A DNA stretch of 64,000 bases, from NCBI RefSeq assembly GCF_000400735.1, contig NZ_KE007366.1, positions 496,001-560,000 on the forward strand, in the 5' to 3' direction. Source of the stretch: Acinetobacter tandoii DSM 14970 = CIP 107469 (GTDB lineage: Bacteria > Pseudomonadota > Gammaproteobacteria > Pseudomonadales > Moraxellaceae). Within the stretch, counting starts at the first letter, position 1; each line of letters opens with the position of its first letter. The position numbers were made by a program, and so were the translations under genes. A model generated the notes under the pieces. The model saw only the letters and a program-made list of their open reading frames with translations, was not told the DNA's origin and did no database searches. Positions 49,538 through 58,271 of the stretch are shown piece after piece.

Positions 49538-50026
49538 TTAAGCTTTGGGAGGGCGTAAAATTTCTTGCCAATAACCAATTAAATGCTGAGCCGTATAACG
49601 GCTATGTAGATTGGTTAACGTCTCTGCATGAAAATATTGCAGTGGATCAGTAACAGCCGTATCAAGCCAGACGCTTAAGGTCTGGCAATGTAATTGAGCA
49701 CAATCAGCACATTGTTTCACTTGAATTGTGCTACTTAAATGGCTTTCACAATCACTGTTCTTCTGTATATCTGAATGTAGTGCATGTTGTTGATGTGGTT
49801 TAACTGATTCTGCGCTATGACAATCAGGTTGTTTCTTTTGCACAGTTTGGTGTTGGCTATGTAGAAGCTCGGCATTCACCATACTCTGTTGCTGCAACTG
49901 CTGTTGTAACATTTGGGCGTGCATTGGCATTGCTGATGCATAGACAAGACTACTCCACCCCATGGCAAAAACCATGAAGCACACAAACCAAGACTGTCTG
50001 CGGAGATTCGTCAACACCTTAATCAT
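49538..50026 (-). CDS. CopL-like Cys/His-rich secreted protein
   Basis: The 162-residue protein has an N-terminal membrane-like signal (about residues 12–31), then a His/Gln/Met-rich middle, and Cys–His motifs such as DCHSAES, DCESH and QCADCAQLHC. It lies 49 bp upstream of copA on the same strand. A Cys/His-rich leader protein in this position resembles CopL of Xanthomonas copper operons, which is needed for copper induction there. I infer kinship from position and composition only. Confidence 0.6.
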   Translation of the reverse strand: MIKVLTNLRRQSWFVCFMVFAMGWSSLVYASAMPMHAQMLQQQLQQQSMVNAELLHSQHQTVQKKQPDCHSAESVKPHQQHALHSDIQKNSDCESHLSSTIQVKQCADCAQLHCQTLSVWLDTAVTDPLQYFHAETLTNLHSRYTAQHLIGYWQEILRPPKA

Positions 50027-50234
50027 CCTAGATTGAGAGATAGAAGGTCATTACAGCAAAATGCATCTATACAGCATACCCAACAAATCAGTTAGACACA
50101 ATTTTTTCTCATTTTTCGCTCATGCTTCATCTTGCGTTGATAAAAAATTTACTCATATTTATTAATTTTTAATCTGTATAACTTTTAAGCTGAGCTGAAT
50201 AAAGCAGCTATTTTTTCAAACCGTGATTACAATA

Positions 50235-50260
50235 AAAAAGAGCACAAATGTGCTCTTTTT
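50235..50260. terminator. Bidirectional terminator downstream of rpe
   Basis: AAAAAGAGCACA–aa–TGTGCTCTTTTT is a strong symmetrical hairpin with A- and T-runs. On the minus strand it would end the rpe transcript beyond the repeat array. Confidence 0.88.
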
Positions 50261-50319
50261 ATACATATAAAGTCTAATCGATAAACACTTGATGCGAAAT
50301 TGTTTATTGTTTAAACGAG

Positions 50320-50379
50320 ATATCCATATAGTTATCTACATAGATATCTACAAGCTTACCCACAAAGTTATCCACAACC
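50320..50379 (+). repeat. Five 12-bp repeats resembling DnaA boxes
   Basis: 9-mers start at 50320, 50332, 50344, 50356 and 50368: ATATCCATA, TTATCTACA, ATATCTACA, TTACCCACA, TTATCCACA. Spacing is exactly 12 bp. The last equals the DnaA-box consensus TTATNCACA and the others differ by one to three bases. The array ends 23 bp from the rpe stop. Confidence 0.8.
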
Positions 50380-50402
50380 TACACAAATTTTAGTTCTAAG
50401 CG

Positions 50403-51089
50403 TTAAACTGTCACTGAACCTACTTTCGAAAGTTCATCACGCATTTCATCAATCACAGCTTTATAATCAGGTTTGCCAAAAATAGCTGAACCCGCAACGA
50501 ACATATCTGCACCCGCTTCTGCAATTTCACGAATGTTGGCTGGACCAACACCACCGTCTACTTCTAAACGAATGTCACGACCTGAAGCATCAATAATCTT
50601 GCGTGCCTGACGTAATTTTTCCAAGGTCATTGGAATAAATTTTTGTCCGCCAAAACCAGGGTTAACACTCATCAATAGAATTTGATCGACTTTATCTAAT
50701 ACATAATCCAAATAATGTAATGGTGTTGCAGGGTTAAAGACTAGACCAGCTTTCGCACCACCCGCTTTAATCAACTGTAAAGAACGATCAATATGATCTG
50801 TGGCTTCTGGATGGAAAGTAATGATATCGGCCCCTGCTTCCAAGAAATCGCCAATCATACGATCCACTGGAGATACCATTAAATGCACATCGATTGGAGC
50901 TTTAATGCCATAGTTTTTTAATGCCTTACATACCCCTGCACCAAAAGTAAGATTCGGTACATAATGATTATCCATTACATCAAAATGCACCACGTCAGCA
51001 CCTGCCTCTAATACTTTTTCAACATCTTCACCTAGACGTGCAAAATCAGCAGATAAAATTGAAGGTGCGATTAAATAAGGCTTAGACAT
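50403..51089 (-). CDS. rpe: Ribulose-phosphate 3-epimerase
   Basis: Rpe interconverts ribulose 5-phosphate and xylulose 5-phosphate in the pentose phosphate pathway. The 228-residue TIM barrel has [33 protein letters not shown] with metal-binding His and Asp, [18 protein letters not shown], and [11 protein letters not shown]. It appears monocistronic. An unusual 12-bp repeat array lies just past its stop. Confidence 0.96.
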   Translation of the reverse strand: MSKPYLIAPSILSADFARLGEDVEKVLEAGADVVHFDVMDNHYVPNLTFGAGVCKALKNYGIKAPIDVHLMVSPVDRMIGDFLEAGADIITFHPEATDHIDRSLQLIKAGGAKAGLVFNPATPLHYLDYVLDKVDQILLMSVNPGFGGQKFIPMTLEKLRQARKIIDASGRDIRLEVDGGVGPANIREIAEAGADMFVAGSAIFGKPDYKAVIDEMRDELSKVGSVTV

Positions 51090-51246
51090 GGATCAACCTG
51101 AGAGTTCATGAATTTAATGCCATCATTATAGCAAACTGCGGCCAAGGTCTGTGACATTTCATTTTTGCAACATTGCGTTGCAGTGATGCCGTATGCAAAC
51201 CTGCCAAATTTGTTATGGTAAAGTTCCTACATTATGGTCGAAAAAA

Positions 51247-51522
51247 ATGAAAAGTAGCAGTCAAATTGCCACATTAGAATCTGCCCGTATCGCTAAGCGC
51301 TTATATAATCACTGGAAACATAAATTTGAAGTGAAAGAATCAGAGCAACAATTTGAGATTATTATGCCTGAAGCTCAGGTTAGCCTTATCCCGCAGGCAG
51401 AATATTTAGCGGTTGAAATTACTGCATCCGTAGACAAAATGGATCACTTGGAAAAAGTTGTGCTGGATCATTTAAGCCGTATGGCACAGCAAGAATTCAA
51501 AGCAGAATGGCAGCGGAGTTAA
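51247..51522 (+). CDS. DUF2218 protein
   Basis: The 91-residue protein fits the DUF2218 family of small proteins of unknown function, with TLESARIAKRLYNHWKHKF near the N terminus and a C-terminal helix LEKVVLDHLSRMAQQEF. The ATG at 51247 is chosen to match family length; a longer frame to 51193 adds 18 residues without similarity. The ribosome site is weak. It is divergent from rpe and convergent with the formylglutathione hydrolase gene. Confidence 0.82.
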   Translation: MKSSSQIATLESARIAKRLYNHWKHKFEVKESEQQFEIIMPEAQVSLIPQAEYLAVEITASVDKMDHLEKVVLDHLSRMAQQEFKAEWQRS

Positions 51523-51546
51523 ACTCCGCCCCTTTGGAAAAGTTAG

Positions 51547-52383
51547 TTAAGATTCAAGTTGGACGGCATGGAATTGAAGATGATCATCCATAAAACTTTG
51601 AATAAAATAATAACCATGATCATAGCCCGCATGTTCACGCAGGGTCAAAGTTTGCCCGACTTGCACACAGACTTGTTGGAATAATGCAGGATTCAACTGG
51701 CTATAAAATTGATCATCCAAACCTTGGTCAATCAAAATTTCATTAAATAAAGCGCCTTTTTCACCCACTAACGCGACGGCATCATGCTGCGCCCAAAGTG
51801 CTTGGTCATTACCTAAATAGGTGGAAAATGCTTTTTCTCCCCACGGACATTGAGTCGGTGCACAAATAGGTGCAAATGCTGACACTGATTTAAATTTATC
51901 AGGATATTTAAATGCTAAAGTTAATGCACCGTGTCCACCCATCGAATGACCAAAAATACCAACACGGTTTTGCTGAACTGGGAATTGTTGCAATACTAAC
52001 TCATAAAGCTCATCAACAATAAAGCTTTCCATTTGATAATGTTCAGCCCACGGTGCCTGCGTTGCATTGATATAAAAACCTGCACCTTGACCAATATCCC
52101 AATGATCGCCTTGTGCGACGTAATCACCACGCGGTGAAGTGTCAGGCATTATCAGAATCAAACCTAATTGTGCTGCCATACCTTGAGCATGCGCTTTAAT
52201 GGCAAAAGTTTCTTCAGTACAAGTTAAACCCGCAAGATAAAATAAGGCAGGACAAGCCTCTCCCTCTAATGCTTGTGGAGATAAATACACTGCAAAACGG
52301 CTATCACCTTTTAGGGTTTGAGAATTAAAACGATAAATGCGTTGCTCACCATCAAAACAGCGATTTTTTTGTAATAATTCCAT
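51547..52383 (-). CDS. frmB: S-formylglutathione hydrolase
   Basis: This serine esterase hydrolyses S-formylglutathione to formate and glutathione in formaldehyde detoxification. The 278-residue alpha/beta hydrolase has the nucleophile motif GHSMGGHGAL, the N-terminal CPALFYLAGLTCTEE with oxyanion-region residues, and the C-terminal EHAGYDHGYYFI catalytic histidine. AGGA lies 7 nt before the ATG. The frmA dehydrogenase is not adjacent. It follows a membrane C13 peptidase gene by 12 nt, so the two are co-transcribed. Confidence 0.93.
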   Translation of the reverse strand: MELLQKNRCFDGEQRIYRFNSQTLKGDSRFAVYLSPQALEGEACPALFYLAGLTCTEETFAIKAHAQGMAAQLGLILIMPDTSPRGDYVAQGDHWDIGQGAGFYINATQAPWAEHYQMESFIVDELYELVLQQFPVQQNRVGIFGHSMGGHGALTLAFKYPDKFKSVSAFAPICAPTQCPWGEKAFSTYLGNDQALWAQHDAVALVGEKGALFNEILIDQGLDDQFYSQLNPALFQQVCVQVGQTLTLREHAGYDHGYYFIQSFMDDHLQFHAVQLES

Positions 52384-52395
52384 CTTGAGTTCCTT

Positions 52396-53805
52396 TTAAG
52401 GTGTATGCGCAACCGCTTGCGCTTGAACTGGTGGTGTAGTTGTTGTCGGTGGGAACAGACGTTGCTCTAATTGTGGCAGCATCAATTCCATATTTTTACC
52501 AATCGACCATTGTGGTTCAGAAGGATCAAAGCCCTGAGCAGTTTCCCATTGCGCCACAGTATCTTTGGCTTGAGCAAAAGCATCTTTAATCGAATGCTGT
52601 TCACGCATAGCCTGATCAAAGAAAGCTCGACCGAAATAAGTATAATCCGCTTCATTCGAACAACCAAATGAAGCTCTGTCAGCTGCGGAAGCCGTAATAA
52701 TCAAGGTATTATCATTCTGTAATGCCGAGACAAAACTGCCTGAATAACAGGCTGAAATCACAATGACGCGCCAACGAATGCCCGAACGGTCTAGGGCATC
52801 TCTTAACCATTTTGGATCGACTTGTGCCAAATCGAGTGGCGCATTTTCCATTTCAAATTCATTCTGTAAACCATGCGAGGTCATATAAAGGAAAAGCACA
52901 TCACTTTCACGGTTCATCTGCTGTCCAATACGCTTTAATGACAGTTCCATACTGGTTCGTGAAGCAATTGGAATTTCAGTGCGTGTCGCAGGATTGTTCA
53001 CCAAAATCATGGATCGACCAAAGGTTCCAAAACGTGTATCGAATTGTTCACGAATGCGTTTTACCTCAGACATAAATACATCTTGGTAACTGGCGCCTGC
53101 CACCCCTAGGAAGTACCAATGTGACTGAGCAAATTCTCCATATTCAATGGCTTGTAAATTCTTATTCAGCAGCCGACTTTGTGCGTAAAAGGCATCTTCT
53201 GCAAAAGTTGGCGGGACATCTTCAACTTTCCAAATTGGTTGGCTCTTCACTGACATCTGCCACACCACCAAAGTAAATAGTGTTGCCAACATAATCAGCG
53301 CACGTTCCCACCATGGCCATTTTAACTCACGGGCGAACACCCAAACCACCGCCAGACTTTGCCAGACAAACAGCACCATAAAAATGGTCGGCAAATAATC
53401 ATAAAAAGCATAAGGCAAGATATCAATCATGCCCAAATATTGGATGAAACTTTGTAGCAGTGCGATATGGGTATCTAAAACCAACCACAATAAAGCTGGA
53501 ACCAACATTAAACGTGGATTATTTACCCGCTGGGATAAAAAAATACCAACAATCAGTGCAATGAAAGGCCATAGCGCATAACTGACCAAACCTTGAGAGT
53601 TAAACTCACCGACTTCGCCCGCACTGAGCCAACTAAATAAGGTATTGGCACAACCGCCTAATATCCCCCAGAAAATCAACTGTAAAATTGAAGGATGGAC
53701 AATTTGTAATGCACGTCGTGAACCCAAAAACAGCCACAATCCCGCCATTTGGTTGCTTTTAAAATCGTGCCAAAAATTAATGGAGGGCTTAAAATCAATC
53801 TTCAT
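52396..53805 (-). CDS. Membrane-anchored C13 (legumain-like) peptidase
   Basis: The 469-residue protein has about five to six hydrophobic helices in its first ~190 residues and a C-terminal peptidase C13-type domain (about 215–430). The presumptive dyad is His in FLYMTSHG and Cys in VISACYSGSF, as in caspase/legumain-fold proteases. A Pro/Gln/Thr-rich tail ends the protein. Substrate and role are unknown. It precedes frmB by 12 nt. Confidence 0.82.
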   Translation of the reverse strand: MKIDFKPSINFWHDFKSNQMAGLWLFLGSRRALQIVHPSILQLIFWGILGGCANTLFSWLSAGEVGEFNSQGLVSYALWPFIALIVGIFLSQRVNNPRLMLVPALLWLVLDTHIALLQSFIQYLGMIDILPYAFYDYLPTIFMVLFVWQSLAVVWVFARELKWPWWERALIMLATLFTLVVWQMSVKSQPIWKVEDVPPTFAEDAFYAQSRLLNKNLQAIEYGEFAQSHWYFLGVAGASYQDVFMSEVKRIREQFDTRFGTFGRSMILVNNPATRTEIPIASRTSMELSLKRIGQQMNRESDVLFLYMTSHGLQNEFEMENAPLDLAQVDPKWLRDALDRSGIRWRVIVISACYSGSFVSALQNDNTLIITASAADRASFGCSNEADYTYFGRAFFDQAMREQHSIKDAFAQAKDTVAQWETAQGFDPSEPQWSIGKNMELMLPQLEQRLFPPTTTTPPVQAQAVAHTP

Positions 53806-53922
53806 AAGGTTTTCAGGTGGCTAGTGCTACTCGCTTTATTGCATAGCTAGTTTATGCTTGATCGGTTTTTTATCAATATTATTTTTAACTATATAACAAA
53901 TCTTTGCCCAATATTGAAGCAA

Positions 53923-54735
53923 TTATCCTAAGGTCTGATAATCAAGCTGAAAGTAGGCATCAAAACGGCAAGCATCCCCCTGCCATTGCGTATCGGGTTG
54001 CTGGTCATTCAAAAATACTGCCAAACGAGGACGTTTCACCACTACACGTTTTGCAATCTGTTGAGCCAGAGGCAACAGTTGATCCCCCAAATCCATTTCG
54101 CCATGCTCTGGCAGCAGTAAATGCAGCAATTGCATCTGTTTTTTGACCTGAGCTTGCTTTTTAATGGCTTGTTGATTTTGATCACGTTGCGGGAACATTG
54201 GATCTAAATACACCACATCACTATAGTATGGCTGCGCAGCACATTGTTTTAAATAATCGGCAGAGTCGGCAAAGACCAAATGAATTCGCGCTGCAATCGG
54301 TGCGAGATAGGGATGAACTAATGCTTGTCGCTGGGTATCTTCGAGCAACGTAAATAAGATCGGATGTCGCTCCACCAAAGTGACATTTGCACCCAGTGCC
54401 GCCAATAACAAACTATCGTGTCCTAAGCCCGCAGTCGCATCAATTAAACGTGGTTTTTCCGCCAACTGACAAGCACGGGCAATCATTTCTGATTTGAGCG
54501 ATGCACGTTTTAAACGTGGAATTTCTGCCTGCCAATCGGGCTGCATTTTCATGCCATTGGCACATAGCCAAAGCCCTTGCTCATCGACACATAAGGCCAA
54601 TTCAGGATTTAAACGTAAAAAACGCGCATTCAACTTTTCAATTGATTCAACCTGAACCTCAACGCCACGGGACGCAAGCACAGCCACATAGTGCTGTGCC
54701 TGAGCTTGAAACTGAGGTTCTGTAAATAAATGCAT
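53923..54735 (-). CDS. rsmJ: 16S rRNA (guanine1516-N2)-methyltransferase RsmJ
   Basis: RsmJ methylates G1516 of 16S rRNA. The 270-residue class I SAM enzyme has [19 protein letters not shown] as the SAM-binding motif [10 protein letters not shown], and the [12 protein letters not shown] catalytic segment typical of N2-guanine methyltransferases. The ATG at 54735 overlaps the uppP stop by one base (TAATG), so the frame extended to 54762 is rejected. It is the last gene of tsaB–uppP–rsmJ. Confidence 0.9.
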   Translation of the reverse strand: MHLFTEPQFQAQAQHYVAVLASRGVEVQVESIEKLNARFLRLNPELALCVDEQGLWLCANGMKMQPDWQAEIPRLKRASLKSEMIARACQLAEKPRLIDATAGLGHDSLLLAALGANVTLVERHPILFTLLEDTQRQALVHPYLAPIAARIHLVFADSADYLKQCAAQPYYSDVVYLDPMFPQRDQNQQAIKKQAQVKKQMQLLHLLLPEHGEMDLGDQLLPLAQQIAKRVVVKRPRLAVFLNDQQPDTQWQGDACRFDAYFQLDYQTLG

Positions 54736-55556
54736 TACCAAGTGACCCAACCTGTCCACCAAGTTGCCAAAATAAATAAACCAAAGCCAATACGGTAATA
54801 CGCAAATGCAGTAAAGTCGTGTTTAGAAACATAACGAATCAAGGCGCGGATGACGATAAGTGCAGAGATAAATGCCACAATAATTCCGACAGCCAGAACA
54901 GCCATATCATTACTGTGCAAATCAGCTCGCATTTTATACATATCTAGTAAGCCTGCACCCATTAAAACGGGAATGCCGAGGAAGAAAGAGAATTCCGCTG
55001 CTGCTTTACGTGATACGCCTAAAAATAAAGAGCCAATAATGGTTGAACCTGAACGTGATGTGCCTGGAAATAGCGCTAAACATTGAATTAAACCAATCAA
55101 AGTCGCTTGTTTATAAGTTAAATCATCAACTTCCTGAGTTTGAATGCTGTGTGGACGGCGTTCAGCCCATAAAATAATGAAACCACCGACAATTAAGGCT
55201 ATCGCAACGGTAATCGCATTAAATAAATAAGCTTTAATAACATCGCCAAAGGTTAAACCCACAATCACAATCGGTATAGAGGCAATAATTAAGTTAATGC
55301 TTAAACGGCGACCTTGTTCTTGACCTTTTAAACCACCAATTAAAGCGCCCCAAAGTTTACCCCAGTATTCATAAATTACGGCTGCAATCGCACCAATCTG
55401 CACGGCAACAGCAAACATATCTCTTTTTTCAATCGACCAGAAATCTAAAAGTTGACCTGCTAAAATTAAGTGTCCAGTGCTTGAAATCGGTAGAAATTCA
55501 GTAATCCCTTCTACCAAGCCCATTATGGCCGCTTTAAATAATAATAAAAGATCCAT
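54735..55556 (-). CDS. uppP: Undecaprenyl-diphosphatase UppP (BacA)
   Basis: UppP recycles undecaprenyl pyrophosphate, the lipid carrier for peptidoglycan and polysaccharides, and gives bacitracin tolerance. The 273-residue protein has about eight helices, the [17 protein letters not shown] motif near the N terminus and [10 protein letters not shown] in the middle, both catalytic signatures. It lies 8 nt after tsaB and overlaps rsmJ by one base. Confidence 0.96.
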   Translation of the reverse strand: MDLLLLFKAAIMGLVEGITEFLPISSTGHLILAGQLLDFWSIEKRDMFAVAVQIGAIAAVIYEYWGKLWGALIGGLKGQEQGRRLSINLIIASIPIVIVGLTFGDVIKAYLFNAITVAIALIVGGFIILWAERRPHSIQTQEVDDLTYKQATLIGLIQCLALFPGTSRSGSTIIGSLFLGVSRKAAAEFSFFLGIPVLMGAGLLDMYKMRADLHSNDMAVLAVGIIVAFISALIVIRALIRYVSKHDFTAFAYYRIGFGLFILATWWTGWVTW

Positions 55557-55564
55557 ATCTAACC

Positions 55565-56233
55565 TTAAGTTGCTTTAATTTGTTCTGGAATTTTTTTCCA
55601 TGCATTATCACGTAAATACACTGGAAGGGCTTCTTCTGCCTTGACCCATTGTGCTTTGAGCGCCGCTGCACGTGCAATTTGAGCAATATCTTGTGCCGTT
55701 GTGACCACATCTTTAAATTCTAAAGCATCAGGCTTAATTAAAGCTGAACCTGAACCCACCAAGGTAAATTGAGTGATGCTGGCGGCCTGTTGATAGTCTA
55801 ATAATTGTTCTTCATCAACCGCTTGCATAATGCCTTGATCATTCAGTTGAAAACTTGCGATATACACTTCATTCATACGTGCATCGAGTACTGCAGTCAC
55901 AGCAGTCAAACCGTGCAGACGATAAGCAGCTTGCGCTAAAGCTTGTAAAGTTGATACAGGAATCACAGGCAAATCATGTGACCAAGCGAGTGCTTGTGTA
56001 ACAGCGGCATTAATGCGCACACCACTGAATGAACCTGGACCACGACTAAAAGCAATCGCTGTTAAATCTTCTGTCGTTACACTTAATTGAGCATAGCCCT
56101 GCTCAATCATTGGTAAAATGGTTTGCGTTTGAGCCTTTGCACGCGTATCTAATTGGAAAAACAGCTCTTGATTTTCATCTACGATAGAAACAGAACATTG
56201 TTCATTGGCTGTTTCTAATGCCAGCAATTTCAT
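55565..56233 (-). CDS. tsaB: tRNA t6A biosynthesis protein TsaB
   Basis: TsaB is the non-catalytic partner of TsaD in forming threonylcarbamoyladenosine at A37 of tRNAs. The 222-residue ASKHA-fold protein begins MKLLALETANEQCSVSI, with the AFSRGPGSFSGVRI motif near residue 67 and VLDARMNEVYIA further on. The ATG at 56233 has AAGG upstream; a TTG start two codons earlier is less likely. It begins a three-gene unit with uppP and rsmJ. Confidence 0.94.
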   Translation of the reverse strand: MKLLALETANEQCSVSIVDENQELFFQLDTRAKAQTQTILPMIEQGYAQLSVTTEDLTAIAFSRGPGSFSGVRINAAVTQALAWSHDLPVIPVSTLQALAQAAYRLHGLTAVTAVLDARMNEVYIASFQLNDQGIMQAVDEEQLLDYQQAASITQFTLVGSGSALIKPDALEFKDVVTTAQDIAQIARAAALKAQWVKAEEALPVYLRDNAWKKIPEQIKAT

Positions 56234-56325
56234 GCTCAACCTTGCTTCAACTTTATCTTAAAAAACGAGGGCTATCATACTCTACTCAATTCTTGGACGC
56301 GAGAATTTCCCTATTTAGATACAAA

Positions 56326-56348
56326 AAAACCAAGCATCGGCTTGGTTT
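56326..56348 (-). terminator. Terminator after the gamma carbonic anhydrase gene
   Basis: On the minus strand AACCAAGC–cgat–GCTTGGTT runs into TTTTTT. Confidence 0.88.
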
Positions 56349-56365
56349 AAAAAACAATGCTTTTG

Positions 56366-56902
56366 TTAGAACTCAAAAACTTCCAGTTGGGTAAATTTCT
56401 TATAATGTTCAGCATAATGTAAAGCACTAAGTTTTAATTTCGCTTCAACATCAGCATCCAGCGTTTTTACCACTTTCCCGGGCGATCCCATCACCAAAGA
56501 GTTATCAGGAATCACCTTTCCTTCCGGAATCAAGGCATTTGCTCCAATAATGCAATTTTTTCCAATCACTGCATTGTTCAAAATCACCGCGTTAATTCCA
56601 ATTAAAGAATTATCACCCACCGTACAGCCATGTAGCATAGCTTGATGTCCAATGGTCACATAATTCCCAATGTGCATCGGAATCCCTGCGTCGGTATGCA
56701 AGACCGCATTTTCCTGTACATTGGTAAAATCGCCCAAGTAAATACGACTGTTATCTGCGCGAATAACTGCCCCAAACCAAACACTGACCTGTTGTCCTAA
56801 TTCAACTTGGCCAATTACGGTTGCATTGTCTGCCACCCAACCATCAAAAGGAACATGCGTGGCTTTGGGTGCATGTCCGGCAAATTTGTACATCATGTTC
56901 AT
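56366..56902 (-). CDS. Gamma carbonic anhydrase-family protein (YrdA-like)
   Basis: The 178-residue left-handed beta-helix protein has hexapeptide repeats with the metal-binding histidines in AVLHTDAGIP and GHQAMLHGCTVG. It matches the YrdA/PaaY group, whose members are carbonic anhydrase-like or thioesterase-like; activity cannot be told. Its ATG overlaps the stop of the upstream Nudix gene as ATGA, so translation is coupled. A terminator follows. Confidence 0.9.
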   Translation of the reverse strand: MNMMYKFAGHAPKATHVPFDGWVADNATVIGQVELGQQVSVWFGAVIRADNSRIYLGDFTNVQENAVLHTDAGIPMHIGNYVTIGHQAMLHGCTVGDNSLIGINAVILNNAVIGKNCIIGANALIPEGKVIPDNSLVMGSPGKVVKTLDADVEAKLKLSALHYAEHYKKFTQLEVFEF

Positions 56903-57528
56903 TTACGTCCTTTGGTTTTGAGTAATGCCTGCTGGGCATAGAATAATGGCGAATTTAATAAAAAAGGCCATTCTTTTTGATAATTCAATCCATATTGAAA
57001 CAGTGAAATGAGCATCCTTGCCGTGAGCCCCCAGACGATTTCATCTTCAACCCGCATACTGGGAAAATACAAAGACTGTTGTGCATAACGGACTTCATGT
57101 GGCGTTGGCGGTGCTTCCATCAAATTTTGTAGAGAAGCAAAAAATATTCGATCAATTTCTGAAGGCTGAGCGATCAGTTCAACCTGAGGGGGAATAAGCC
57201 CAACAATCGGTTTGACCAACATACCATTACGGGCTTTTTGCATAGGTAAATCCCCAAGCAAGCGCACATCAAACGGGTTTAAAGCCGTTTCTTCTTGCGC
57301 TTCTCTTAGCGCGACCACAATATTACTGGTGTCTTGCGGGTCTCTTTTGCCCCCAGGAAAAGAAACTTCTCCTGCGTGATTAGACAAATACACCGAACGG
57401 CGGGTTAAGAGTACTTTTGGGTCAGCTTCATCAGTAATCGCAATTAACACAGCAGCTTCAGCTTCTCGCTTACGGGTCGAAAATCTTAAATGCTGTTGTA
57501 ATATATGTGTTAATGAACGATTATCCAT
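56899..57528 (-). CDS. CoA pyrophosphatase-type Nudix hydrolase (NudL-like)
   Basis: This is a predicted CoA diphosphatase that cleaves CoA to phosphopantetheine and ADP. The 209-residue protein has the family-specific SFPGGKRDPQDTS entry and the Nudix box core ALREAQEETAL, followed by the GMLVKPIVGLI segment. The ATG at 57528 has GAGGTG about 6 nt upstream; the longer frame starts at GTG inside that box. It overlaps the carbonic anhydrase-family gene (ATGA). Confidence 0.88.
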   Translation of the reverse strand: MDNRSLTHILQQHLRFSTRKREAEAAVLIAITDEADPKVLLTRRSVYLSNHAGEVSFPGGKRDPQDTSNIVVALREAQEETALNPFDVRLLGDLPMQKARNGMLVKPIVGLIPPQVELIAQPSEIDRIFFASLQNLMEAPPTPHEVRYAQQSLYFPSMRVEDEIVWGLTARMLISLFQYGLNYQKEWPFLLNSPLFYAQQALLKTKGRK

Positions 57529-57644
57529 ATCACTCACCTCTATTCTTCTTCATTTCATCATAGCTGAATTTTGATCGGATTGGAGAGAATAGATGTCAAA
57601 CTTGTTTTTTTCAGTTATGCTGAGTGGCAACTTTATCATTGACG

Positions 57645-58199
57645 ATGAATATGAACTTCTGCGGAAATTGTGGACATAAAACGACTGAAAAAATTCCACT
57701 TGGCGATCATCAATTACGTCGCGTTTGTACAGAATGTGGTCATATTCATTATGTAAATCCCAAAGTCATTTGTGGTGCTTTAGCACTCTGGGACAATAAA
57801 GTCTTGCTTTGCCGCCGTGCCATTGAACCACGTTATGGTTTGTGGACCTTACCCGCAGGTTACATGGAACTGTTTGAAACCATGGAACAGGGTGCTGCAC
57901 GTGAAACTCGTGAAGAAGCACAAGCAGAAGTCGAAATTGAGCAACTTTACTGCATGTACAATATTCCGCGTATCGGGCAAATTTATGTGTTGTTTAAAGC
58001 CCAACTGGTCGATGGAACTTTTGGTGCAGGTGAAGAAAGTATTGAATGTCGCCTGTTTGAAGAACATGAAATTCCATGGACAGAATTAGCATTCCCAAGT
58101 GTAGAACAAACACTTAAGCACTATTTTGCCGATCGAAAAACCAATCAGTTTATTACACATTTAGAAACCTTAGGTACACGCTTAGACCATACTGGCTAA
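57645..58199 (+). CDS. Zinc-ribbon Nudix hydrolase
   Basis: The 184-residue protein has an N-terminal zinc ribbon (CGNCG and CTECG) followed by a Nudix domain with GYMELFETMEQGAARETREEA as its box. It fits Nudix proteins of the NudC-related or ADP-ribose pyrophosphatase-like group; the substrate is unknown. In-frame starts exist at GTG 57624, ATG 57645 and ATG 57651; 57645 is taken provisionally because no strong ribosome site decides. A terminator follows. Confidence 0.85.
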   Translation: MNMNFCGNCGHKTTEKIPLGDHQLRRVCTECGHIHYVNPKVICGALALWDNKVLLCRRAIEPRYGLWTLPAGYMELFETMEQGAARETREEAQAEVEIEQLYCMYNIPRIGQIYVLFKAQLVDGTFGAGEESIECRLFEEHEIPWTELAFPSVEQTLKHYFADRKTNQFITHLETLGTRLDHTG

Positions 58200-58224
58200 A
58201 CCAGCTTAATGCATTGATAAAAAC

Positions 58225-58254
58225 AAAAGCCGATTCGTTTGAATCGGCTTTTTT
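58225..58254. terminator. Terminator between the Nudix gene and filF
   Basis: AAAAGCCGATT–cgtttg–AATCGGCTTTTTT lies between convergent genes. Confidence 0.9.
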
Positions 58255-58271
58255 ATTCAGAATCTCGAGAT

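Larger units (their letters stand above)
50027..50402. other. Intergenic region between the CopL-like gene and rpe (376 bp)
   Basis: It holds the cop operon's presumed promoter (left side), a bidirectional terminator at 50235–50260, and a 12-bp tandem repeat array at 50320–50379. I see no coding frame with a convincing start. Confidence 0.7.

Noticed and set aside
50320..50379. Chromosomal origin of replication
   Set aside because: A DnaA-box-like array exists, but there is no dnaA, dnaN or gidA neighbour and no adjacent AT-rich unwinding element; it is kept only as a repeat array.
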